Below, in pieces: positions 51,575 through 61,800 of a DNA stretch of 64,000 bases; the first letter of the stretch is position 1, and each line of letters opens with the position of its first letter. The DNA comes from Bifidobacterium colobi (lineage in GTDB: Bacteria > Actinomycetota > Actinomycetes > Actinomycetales > Bifidobacteriaceae): positions 1 through 64,000 of the forward strand of contig NZ_JAFEJU010000010.1 in the NCBI RefSeq assembly GCF_018555455.1. The letters are read 5' to 3'. The notes under the pieces are model-generated. The model made no database searches. It worked only from the letters and a program-made list of their open reading frames with translations, and was not told the origin of the DNA. Both the position numbers and the translations under genes were made by a program.

Positions 51575-52140
51575 ATTCTGTACACTCGTCCGGCTGTGCG
51601 CGGGCGAACACGATATCGAGCCGGGATTTTGCGAGTTGGCCTGGTTTGGGCGTGCGAACACGGCAATGAATGCGGTTTTTGCGAGTTGGCCCGTGGAATA
51701 GCGGGCCGCTATGAGATACGCATGTGATTATGCATGTTGGCCCGCTCGCTTCCGGGCCAAAATGGTGTTTGGGAGAGAAGCGCTATGTTGGCCCGCTCGC
51801 CTGAAAAGGAAAACCGCGGAATTCCGCCATTCTTAAAAAATAGGTCAAAATGCCTCACCGGGCCACTGTGCAAAAAGTGTTCGAAATTCCATAGTGTCCC
51901 GGTCCCGGGCGGGCGAACACGGTTTTCGGAAAGGATTTTGCGAGTTGGCCCGGTCTGGGCGGGCGAACATGATGGTGGACACGGATTCCTTGCGTTGTCC
52001 TGCTTGTTCCGTGATGAGATCATGGTCGTTCGAGAACCTGCCTGAGTGAACATGAATAGCGCATGTGGATTCCTTGCGTTGGCCCGGCCTTGGTCGTGCG
52101 AACATGATGGTGAGCATCGGATTCCCCGAGTTGGCCCGCC
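51575..52140. repeat. GTTGGCCCG dispersed repeat cluster, left copy
   Basis: Many degenerate ~50-bp units of the form GCGAGTTGGCCCGG followed by CTGGGCGGGCGAACA and TGATGGTG. Inside is a longer block, 51681-51870, including the palindrome TTGGCCCG...CGGGCCAA and GGAAAACCGCGGAATTCCG, repeated at 55175-55356. Frames crossing it are low-complexity and not credible genes. Confidence 0.8.
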
Positions 52141-52354
52141 CAATAGCGCACGTAGTCCCTTAAATCTCATCGCCAGCTATGCCAGCCACGCCAGCGCACC
52201 TATTGCGTGCCGCCGCCTCGTCGCGCGAGCCTCCCATTCGCATTCGCCTACTTATCCACATTTATTGTGCATAAGTCACGGCGTGTTGAGGAAGCTGGTG
52301 CCACATACCCCGATTCAGCTTCCATATACGCGCCCAGCCCTTTACGGTTGCAAC

Positions 52355-53299
52355 ATGAACTCAACAACCAATGCAAATTCAAGTTCGATGAAAGAGAACC
52401 TTAAAGTTCGTCGGGACCAGACCATAGAGCAATGCACGCAAGAGGCGAGGCAGCTCAATCGCAAGCTGCTGTTTGGCATGACCACATCGCTGGCACTCCA
52501 ATGTGTGCCGCTGCCGCGAATGCAAGAGTGTGCACTCGATACCACTATGTTGCACACGATTGCGTACTCGAAGGAACGCAGAATTCGAGCGCATGAATCA
52601 ACGGTAAAAGCGCATATTTGGAAGCCAGCCAGCCATGCGGAGAAGATTCGCGTCAATAACTTTGTGTGGGCGCTCGATCTGTTTCACGTGTGGGCACAGA
52701 TGGCGAAGCATCTCTCGATGCGATCTTTGATTGTGCTGGGTGATTCGATTGTCACTGTTGTCGCCAGTCAGCCGAAGCTGGCATGTAATCGCACTGCGGA
52801 AACTGTGTGCCGTGATTTAGGCGAATGTGTGCGAGCACTGCCGCCGTTCAAAGGCAAGCGGACATGTCTTATGGCGCTGGCTCTCGTTAGTGCGGGGTCG
52901 GCATCACCTCAGGAGTCCGGGCTGCGCCTCGCGCTCGCCGCACATGGGGTGCCGCAGCCTGCAATGAATTACGCGGTTCCGGATGCCTCTTTTGGTTCCG
53001 GTGTGCAGATGACGCTGGACCTCGCTTGGCCGGAATATAAGATTGCGGTCGAATACGATGGCGAGCAGCATCGCACGGATCAAAAGCAATGGAGTCGCGA
53101 TCACGATAAGCGAGGGATGCTGCTCAGTCATGGGTGGAGGATTTTTACGGCAACAGCGACCACGCTTGCCAGTGATGATTCTCGCGCTGAATTCGCGTTT
53201 CGCCTAGCTCGCGCGTTGTCTGCGGCCGGAGCGCAGTTTGATTTTCGCCTGAATGCAATGTCTCTGGAACAACTATCAGCCGCAGTACGCAAGTTGTGA
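52355..53299 (+). CDS. DUF559-type endonuclease-domain protein
   Basis: A 314-aa protein whose C-terminal ~120 residues resemble DUF559/Vsr-like nuclease folds found in many actinobacteria: LDLAWPEYKIAVEYDGEQH, then RDHDKRGMLLSHGWRIFTAT. Asp, Glu and the EYDG block are the likely metal-binding residues. The N-terminal ~190 residues are helical and unassigned. The start is uncertain: ATG 52355 and 52388 are in frame and neither has a good ribosome site; a longer frame from 52046 runs through repeats. It lies in the repeat-bracketed island with hipBA and may be a remnant of a mobile or defence locus. Confidence 0.72.
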   Translation: MNSTTNANSSSMKENLKVRRDQTIEQCTQEARQLNRKLLFGMTTSLALQCVPLPRMQECALDTTMLHTIAYSKERRIRAHESTVKAHIWKPASHAEKIRVNNFVWALDLFHVWAQMAKHLSMRSLIVLGDSIVTVVASQPKLACNRTAETVCRDLGECVRALPPFKGKRTCLMALALVSAGSASPQESGLRLALAAHGVPQPAMNYAVPDASFGSGVQMTLDLAWPEYKIAVEYDGEQHRTDQKQWSRDHDKRGMLLSHGWRIFTATATTLASDDSRAEFAFRLARALSAAGAQFDFRLNAMSLEQLSAAVRKL

Positions 53300-53382
53300 T
53301 GATGCGATGTTGTGAGCGAGAGCAGGTGAGACGCGTCGGTTGTGATTGTTTTTGTCTTCAGCTGACACGTGGCGGTTTAGAG

Positions 53383-54621
53383 TCACTGCTGGATGACCTT
53401 GTGAATCTCCGACACCGCTCGCTCGAATCGTCCCCTCATCACAGCAATTGATTGTGCGTCAATGTGTCGCAATCCTGCGCGTGCAACAGCTTGCATCAGC
53501 GCAGACTCTAATGTCCGCATCCATTGGGCGGCGTAATTGTGGCGCACTCCAAATAACGCCAGCCCATCATCAGACAACAATTGATCGAGGCCAATAACAT
53601 CTTGACCGAACAGAGACATCTGATGCCGGTCCGGAACGTGCGCATCATATGGTTCTGGATTCATATCGAAAGCTGGTGCCAATTGCCATTGACCGGCAAC
53701 GCGAAGAAATCCGTGGTTGCGCAGGTGATCGTCAAGATTGCCGATGACCACGCCAAATACTGCACGCCGCCATAGTTCGACCGTATCGCATCCATATTGG
53801 CGGGCGAACTCGGCCAAGTCCAACCAGTCGCCACCTTCGCCGTCCTGCGCTGCTAGCGCGGTCAGAGCCGACATGTAAGGAATTCTGCGCATTGCCTCAA
53901 CTGTTGCTGGTTGTGGCGCACGGTCGAATCGTTTGGTCAAGAGTACTGTTCGTGGCATATCAGTGCGATCATGAATGGTGAGTACGCGATGCTCAGGCAC
54001 GGTAATCCCAGTCATGCGCGCTATTTCCAGTGTCACGGCTTCCCAGCCGATTACATCCCAATCGTCGCCGTTTGGTTTAGGGAATTTTGCTAACCATAGC
54101 GCGCCCTGGTCTACGACTGATGCTTTCGGTCGTGCGCCTCCGAGTGATCCAGTCGCGCGGTATAACCTACGCAACTCGATGTTCGCTATTTCGCGATTTT
54201 GCTCCACTGCATCCGCGGTATTGAGCAGGTCGGGCAGGCTGGCAAGGGCCGGTACGCCTTCATCCCCGGCAGCGGGCTTGCCTTCTATGAAGAATCGAAT
54301 TGCCCCTTGACGAGTGAGATCGTTGACTCCGAACAGGTATTCTGTTTCGCTTACACGCGTGCGATTCAGACTACGCGCAAATACTTTTCTGCCCCATCGG
54401 TCCGGCGCGCAGTCGGAGAACGGGCCGAGTCCAGCGAAGTGGAATGGTGCCAGAGAGCGCGGGAGCGAAGGGAACAAGTCGAATGACTGTGGCGAGGCTA
54501 TGTATTCTGCGGCATAGCGGAATACGCACTCGTTGCCGGAAGCGTACAGTGTGCCGGCTTGTTGTTCTGCGCCGCTTCCAAGGGTGATGAGAACAGCGGC
54601 TTCAATAGTGTTCTTTGCCAT
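53383..54621 (-). CDS. hipA: HipA-family serine/threonine kinase toxin
   Basis: A 412-aa HipA-like kinase. N-terminal HipA_N region with FAGLGPFSDCAPDRWGRKV; core motifs GSLGGARPKAS (Gly-rich/P-loop), LAKFPKPNG, LLTKRFDR, IGNLDDHLRNHGFL (catalytic loop) and LAPAFDMNP (metal-binding Asp). HipA of E. coli phosphorylates glutamyl-tRNA synthetase and induces dormancy; the target here is unknown. The start lies 2 nt after the stop of the hipB-like gene on the same strand, a standard toxin-antitoxin pair. Full length, motifs intact, so probably active. Confidence 0.92.
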   Translation of the reverse strand: MAKNTIEAAVLITLGSGAEQQAGTLYASGNECVFRYAAEYIASPQSFDLFPSLPRSLAPFHFAGLGPFSDCAPDRWGRKVFARSLNRTRVSETEYLFGVNDLTRQGAIRFFIEGKPAAGDEGVPALASLPDLLNTADAVEQNREIANIELRRLYRATGSLGGARPKASVVDQGALWLAKFPKPNGDDWDVIGWEAVTLEIARMTGITVPEHRVLTIHDRTDMPRTVLLTKRFDRAPQPATVEAMRRIPYMSALTALAAQDGEGGDWLDLAEFARQYGCDTVELWRRAVFGVVIGNLDDHLRNHGFLRVAGQWQLAPAFDMNPEPYDAHVPDRHQMSLFGQDVIGLDQLLSDDGLALFGVRHNYAAQWMRTLESALMQAVARAGLRHIDAQSIAVMRGRFERAVSEIHKVIQQ

Positions 54622-54623
54622 GA

Positions 54624-54917
54624 TTACCGCCTCACCCGTTGGGGGAGTTGCTCATTGGCGCGTAGCCGTCCTAGGTCGGTGAGGTAGGGGTTGCTGGCCT
54701 GCACCATGCCGTCGGCGAGTTGAAGCACTCGCGCGATGCTGAACATGGAGTCGGTGCGTACAGGCTTCCCCTGTTCAAGATTCGAGACTGTGGTCGGGCT
54801 CACACCAGCGCGTTGAGCCACGTCCGCCACGGTGAGCAGTAATAGTTTGCGCTGTTGAGAGAATCGCTCGCCGATGAGACGAAGGTCTCGGTGCACTGAG
54901 GTTGGTGTGTACTTCAT
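54624..54917 (-). CDS. hipB: HipB-like HTH antitoxin
   Basis: A 97-aa Xre-type regulator with helix-turn-helix LTVADVAQRAGVSPTTVSNLEQG (recognition helix around residues 42-52). It should neutralise HipA and repress its own operon. AGAAGAG precedes the start. Upstream on the plus-strand map, 54955-55035, are AT-rich direct and inverted repeats that are good operator candidates. Confidence 0.9.
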   Translation of the reverse strand: MKYTPTSVHRDLRLIGERFSQQRKLLLLTVADVAQRAGVSPTTVSNLEQGKPVRTDSMFSIARVLQLADGMVQASNPYLTDLGRLRANEQLPQRVRR

Positions 54918-54954
54918 GGTTTGCTCTTCTCTGCTGCTCGCGACTGCTGTTGTG

Positions 54955-55035
54955 ATGAGATAATACTATGTAAACTAGTGATAAACCGAGATAATCATTA
55001 TTATACTGATGATTAACTTTGATGATTAACTTGGA
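54955..55035 (-). promoter_or_regulatory. AT-rich promoter/operator region of hipBA
   Basis: Two copies of TGATGATTAACTT (about 55009 and 55020, directly adjacent) and related GATAAT/GATAATC elements lie within 120 bp of the hipB start in otherwise GC-rich DNA, as expected for an autoregulated toxin-antitoxin promoter. Confidence 0.6.
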
Positions 55036-55450
55036 CATCTCCGGCCGATGGCGTGCGGTGATTGGGCCGGGTCGCGAAGTTGGCCCATGAGGGAGTGACG
55101 AACGCGCCAACGATGGTGATTCCTACGAGTTGGCCCGGCCTGGGCGGGCGAAGGTGCCGATGATGGCGATTTCTGCGAGTTGGCCCGTGGGGTAGCGGGC
55201 CGCTGTGAAGTTCGCACGTGATTTTGCGTGTTGGCCCGCTCGTCTCCGGGCCAACATGGTGTTTGGAACAGAATTGCTATGTTGGCCCGCTCGCTTGAAA
55301 AGGAAAACCGCGGAATTCCGCCATTCTTGAAAATGACTCAAATTATGCCACTGGGCCGCTGTGCGAAAATCCCCTCAAATTTCATGTTGGCCCGCTTGCT
55401 TCCGGGCCATCATGACGTTTGCGGCAGTATTGCCATGTTGTCCCGCTCTT
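55035..55450. repeat. GTTGGCCCG dispersed repeat cluster, right copy
   Basis: 55175-55356 repeats the block at 51681-51870 in the same orientation with about 10-20% differences, flanked by further GCGAGTTGGCCCG units. Together the copies bracket the nuclease gene and hipBA. The adjoining 55450-55680 is C-rich low-complexity DNA (CCCGCGCGAGCACAC-like) with no recognisable gene. Confidence 0.8.
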
Positions 55451-55833
55451 GCCCGCGCGTGCACACTCAAGCACCGCGTTTCCCGCGCGAGCACACACCC
55501 CGCGAGCCCACCCCCGCGAACCCGTTCCGTACACATGCCAGAACACACCCCCGCGAAGCACATCGCGCCGCCCGTGCCAGCGTCAACGCACACACCCGCG
55601 CTCGCGCCCACGCGCCCATCCCGCATCCCCCCAACCCCATCGAAACGGTTCGACATGTGAAACAGCGCACCAAAATGTGACCTGCGACACACTTATACAA
55701 GGCGTTTTTACTAAGAAATGCAGCTTTGAGCAAGAAACCTGTGTTATAGGCCAGCACTGCTACTATAGGGGCATCAGTGTCGAGAAGTATGGGTGTGGTG
55801 TGTCCCAGCTCCTCAAGAAGAAGGGTAAGAGCA

Positions 55834-58800
55834 ATGCTCAGCGATTTTGGAAGCAATATGAAGCGCTCCGTTCGTGCGTTCGTTGCCGGTGCAGTTTCGG
55901 CTGCAATGCTGCTGGCGATGGTGATTCCGTCTACCGCTATGGCAGACGAGTCCACCACCACGCAGCCCACCACCGGCCAGAACAGCCAGAATGCACAGAA
56001 CGGTAGCCAAGCCGCCAACGCGCAAACCAATCAGGTGACCGATGGCGCCAAGTTCACTCCGGAGGTGACGTTCAAGACTGAGAACGCCGCCACCGGTGCC
56101 GATCTCGGCTTCACGCTGCGCCCGGCCGACGGTCAGGACGTGAGCAAGGTGGGCGGTCTCAACGCCGACCAGAACAACACCTTGACCGCCACCGCTCCCA
56201 AGGGTGCCAATGGTGAGACCAAGGTGAGCTTCGGTGAGCTGATCTTCGCCGCTGAAGGCAGCTACCAGTTCATGGTCTCCGAGAATGTGCCTGAGGATGC
56301 CACCGCCACCATCGATGGCAAGCAGGTGCTGTACAAGGATGCCACTGTTGAGCAGAAGGCTACGGCTACGTTCGTTAAGAATGACTGGTCCTATGATTCT
56401 GTGGAACGTGCGATTACGGTAAAGGTGACTACGCAGGATGATGGTACGCTGGCCGCCGCGCTTGACGGTGACGCTCCTACCTTCACTAATGTGTACACTG
56501 CGCCGAAGCAGAGCGCCAAGGCTGAGCAGCCAAAGAAGGCTGCGCCGAAGGCTCAGGCCAACCTGCAGAACCAGAACGGCACTGCTTCCACTGATTCCAC
56601 CACCAAGGCTCAAGACGAGCCGGTCACCTACGTGCCGACTACGTTTGACTTCTTCGATAATGTCTCCACGATTATGACTGCCCAGGGCCGTTCCGTTCTG
56701 TCCATGGCAGGCATGTGGAAGTTCAAGATCTATAATGGAGACACTCAAGCCACTTATGCGACCGGTACCAATGACGCACAGGGCAACATTGTTTGGACTC
56801 AGACCGCCGCCGAGAAGAAGGCCTTTGAAGAATATTTAACCTTTGATAAGCCAACTGATAAGAATAAGGATAAGCTAGTTAGTTTGTATATGACTAGCAA
56901 GAATCCCGATCCCGATAATCCTGATGTCTGGGCTTTGGATAAGTACCAAAAAAAGGTGAATATTAAAGCTGACGCAGTGCTTGATGAGGACAATCAGCCA
57001 ACTGGTCAGTTGAATGTTCATGTGTCTGGCATTGACGGTGGTAATCCCTATAACAAGCAGGTTGTTTGGCTCATTACTTATAACGGCACAGCGTTGATTG
57101 CTGGTACCAATGTTGATGGGGATGAAAGTGGCTTAGTTGCTACCAAGAAGGTCACAGGTGCTACCACAGATGATGAGTTCAATTTCCATATTGAGGCAGC
57201 AAATGGTGCACAAATTACTTCGAAGGGTGTAGCAAAGGATAGCGTAGGCAGTACACCTCTCTCCGTTGATCAGCTGAATACCCCAACGAAAATTGCGTTC
57301 AATACTCTCGAGATGCAGATCGAGGATTTGAACAAGGCCGTGGACAATGGCTGGGCGACGACATCGGCCAATGCTGATGGCTCTACCACATGGAACCTGT
57401 ACTTCAAGGCATATGAAGATACGTCATCGCTTCCCGCTGGCTATACGGCAAGTGTGGGCACGTTGTACTTCACAGTGGTGGTTACGTTGAACAAGTCGGG
57501 CAAGATCACCGTTGACTACAAGTATCCGAGTGGTGGTCTTTCCTTTGCAAACTATTACGGCACGAATGATGTTCCATTTGCGTTCATCGGTCATAAGAAC
57601 ATATCTAGCGATAAAGATGCCAATGTTGGTGATATTGCTGATAAGTTCTCCTTCAACCTGACCGCCGATGAAGACGACGCTCCGATGCCGAGCCAGACCA
57701 AGACTGCTAAGAACGATGCTGCCGGAAACGTGAACTTCGGTGAGTTCACCTTCTCCACCGACAACTTCACCGAAGACGGTACTGCTTCGCAGAAGCGCAC
57801 GCGTACCTTCCACTACCACGTGACCGAGGATACGCAGAACGCGCCTGCCGGCTATGAGATGGATGATTCCACTCAGGACTTCAACATTATCCTCACCGAT
57901 GACGGCAAGGGTAATCTCTCTGTTGCTGCTGAAGATGCTAATGGCAATGCGCTGTCTCCTGGTGCGCTCTTCCAGTTCACCAACACCTACAAGCCGCAGG
58001 GTGCCGATGTGCCGATTGATGCAACCCATTTGGTGAGTGTCGATAAGGACACGCTGGCTAAGATCAACGGCCAGTATAGCGACTTCGATATCAGCAAGGT
58101 GTACTACCAGCTTTCCATGACTGCTGCGGATGGCAACGCCAACAAGGACAGCTACTGGGCTTCCGATGATGCAAGTCATCAGCAGATTGCCACACCGAAT
58201 GCAACGGGCTACACGCCGACCCGTAGTTTCAATAACTCGACGCTGAACAGTCGTGTTGACGGACTCGACAAGCTTGGCAGCAAGCCGTTCGGCCTGCACT
58301 TTGAGAAGGCAGGCGCTTACTCCTTCACCGTCAAGTCGACTGCACAAGGCGCCTATGGCTTCACGAGCGAAAGCAAGTCCTTCACCGTGGTGGTCACGGA
58401 CGACGGCTCCGGCCAGCTCAAGTCTGAAGTGGTGTACCCGGATGCAGACACCGCTAAGGGCGAGGTCAAGGACAAGCTGAACTTCACCAGCACGTATAAG
58501 ATTCCGGCTCTGGTTTCCGGTGGTTTGCGTATTCGTAAGGCCGTAAAGGGTCACGATGCTGACGCAAGCGCGTTTACGTTCACTCTGACCGGCGACAACA
58601 TGACTGCAGCTGATGGCACAAAGAATTACGCCTTTAGCTCCACACGCACCAGCAGCCTCTCCAAGGTGACCGATGGTGTGGGTGTCAATGATGCAGGCGA
58701 TGGACTGATTGCTAACGGTACTAAGCCGGTAGCGCCGAATGACAACTATGACTTCGGTAACATCGCATTCCGTAACATCACTCTGTATCAGCCTGGTGAT

Positions 58801-61800
58801 TACCAACTGCATGTGACTGAGGTGAACTCCGGTGCTCAGGGTTGGGAATACGCAGATACTACGCGTGACATCACAATGCACGCACGCATCAGCCCGAATG
58901 GTGCGTTCTATACTACTCCTGATAAGGGCAATAACTTTGCTGGCCTGTTCACCTTCTCTGATGGCGTGACTGGCAACGGTGTATTCCAGTACGGCGAGCC
59001 AGTCCTGAATGTCTACAACGCCAAGGGCGAACTGGCCGGCGTGACCGGCACCAAGACGCTCGCTGGCCGCGACCTGAAGTTCGGTGAATTCAAGTTCAAC
59101 CTGGCTCCGGTCAAGGGCACGGGCGCAGACGCAAAGACCTACAGCAAGCTGACTGCAACCACCACCAACGGTAAGAACGCTGATGGTTCGGATGCAGACA
59201 GCGCCAACACCGTGGCCTTCCCGAAGATCGCGTTCACCACTGAAAGCCTCAACCAGGCCGTGACCGATGGCTACGCCACTCGCGAATCCAACGGCAAGGG
59301 CGGCTACATCTGGAAGCTCACCTACCGTGCTTCCGAAGACACCACCAACCTGCCCGGCGGTGTAACCGCCAACGGCCAGAGCTACACGGACTTCCAGATC
59401 ACCGTCACCGATGACGACAAGGGCAACCTGAACGTCACCGGTGCCAAGACTGGCATCCAGTTCTCCAACACCTACGCTGCCGCACCTGCTGAGGTCGCCG
59501 GCCCGACGGTCGCCAAGACCATCACCGGCCGCGATTGGAAGGAAAACGAAACCTTCCAGTTCAAGGCAGCCAAGACCTCGCTGGACGGTAAGACCGATGC
59601 CTCCGCACTGAGCGCCATGCCGGCACTCGGCAACAAGGCCACCGCCGACGAAACCGCCGCCAACAACGGCACCAACGGTTCCGTCACCGTCGCAGCCCCG
59701 GCAAACCTGACCGGTGCAAGCACCAACGCGTTCGCTTCCACCGAGTTCACCAAGCCCGGCACCTACGTCTACACGATCACCGAATCCACTCAGAACGGCA
59801 AGGGCATCACCGCATCCAAGGCCGCCTACACGTGGACCGTGATCGTGACCGACGATCTCAAGGGTCAGCTCCAAGCCACCACCAAGCTTGCCCAAACCAA
59901 GGGCAACGATGGCAAGGAACTCGCCACCCCAGGTGCTCCGGCCAACAACCAGGCGGCATTCGAGAACACCTATGACGCCAAGGGTTCGCTGAAGATCAGC
60001 GGCACCAAGACCATCACCGGCGACCGTACCGTGTTCCAGGAAGGCGATAACTTCACCTTCAAGCTGAGCGGTACCAGTGCTGATAACACTGCCGCTCCGC
60101 TTCCGCAGCAGAACGGCAACAGCGTCACCGAAGCCACCATCGACGGCGGCAGCGCCGCAGTCAACGGCAAGTCTTCCGCCAACTTCAGCTTCGGCACGGT
60201 GAACTATGCCCTGAGTGACATCGGCAAGACCTACACCTACACGGTGCAGGAATCCAAGGCTGAGTCCAAGGGCGGTGTGACCGCAGACACCACCGAGAAG
60301 ACCTTCTCCGTGGCCGTCTCCGACGACAACAAGGACGGCGGCCTCGACCTTGCCATCACCGATGGTGACGGCAACGCTCTGGCCAACGCCGCAGCCCTGC
60401 AGCAGTACCTCGGCTTCACCAACACCTACACTGCCACAGCAGCCAGCGTGACCCCGCAGGTTAAGAAGACTGTGGTCGGCCGTGACTCCAACGTGGACTT
60501 CACGTACACGCTGACCCCGGCAACCGGCCAGGACACCACCAACATCACGGGTCTGACGGACGGCAAGACCACCGCCACCGTGAAGGCTGGTGTGAAGAAC
60601 GGCGAAACCGCAACCGCGAACTTCGGCAAACTCGGCTTCACCAAGGCCGGCACCTACAAGTTCACGATCGCTGAAGATGCCACCGCCAACGGCTGGTCGC
60701 ACGACACCACTACTCGTGCGCTTACCGTGACCGTTGTCGACACCGATGCCGATGGCTTCTACGACGGCACTCTGCACGCCACCGCAACCTACAGCGGCAA
60801 TGCCGACAAGAGCACGGATGCTGCGGCCTTCACCAACACCTACACCACCAAGACCAACGTGCAGGTAAAGAAGACTTACACCGGCAAGACTTGGGATACC
60901 GAGGCCTTCAAGTTCCAGATCGCAGCCAAGACTGGCAATGGCATCACCAATGCCGACGCCGCAGCAGCTGCCCTGCCGAACAACAAGACCATCACCATCA
61001 AGGCTCCGCAGTCCGGCACCTCCAACACCGGCAGCTTCACCGGCCTGAGCTTCTCCGCTGAAGGCGCCTACCAGTACACCATCAGCGAAGTCAACATCCC
61101 GACCCTGAGCTCCGGTACCATCACCGGTTCCAAGGCACAGGACGTGACGGTCACCGTGGCTCGTAACGCCGACGGTTCGCTCACCGCAACCGCCGACAAG
61201 GCCAGCTACGACTTCACCAACACGTTCAAGCCAAACGAATCCGGCACGCAGAACCTGGTGCTGAAGAAGAGCTTCACCGGCCGCGCCAACGATCAGTGGC
61301 TCGACACCGACTCCTTCAGCTTCCAGCTCGCTCCGAAGGCTGGCGTAAACGGCAACAAGGCCACTGCAGCACAGCTCGCCGGCGTGCAGACCGTGCAGAC
61401 CCTGAAGGGCGGCAACGGTGTGACCGGAACCCAGAACATCACCTTCGACGGCCTGAAGTTCACCAGCACCGGTACCTACACCTACACCGTGCAGGAACTC
61501 GGCGCTGACGGCCAGACCTACGGCAAGGGCGGCACCAAGAACGGCATCACCTACGATACCCACACCGCCACCGTGGTCTACACCGTGACCCAGAACGCCG
61601 ACGGCTCGCTGGCTGTCTCCGCCCCGGCCATCACCGGCCTCGACGGCGACGCACAGGACACCTTCACCAACACCTACGCTGCTAAGGAAGCTCAGGCCAA
61701 CGTGGAGGCCACCAAGACGCTGAACGTCACCTCCGGCACCCACGAGATGAAGGACGGCGACTTCAGCTTCACCCTGGCCGAGTCCGATGCCAACGGCAAC

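Noticed and set aside
51375-51701. 108-codon plus-strand frame
   Set aside because: It crosses the duplicated B repeat and GTTGGCCCG units and has no ribosome site or recognisable domain.
51575-55450. Possible CRISPR array from repeated GTTGGCCCG units
   Set aside because: Units vary in sequence and spacing, spacers are themselves repeated, and no cas genes are near.
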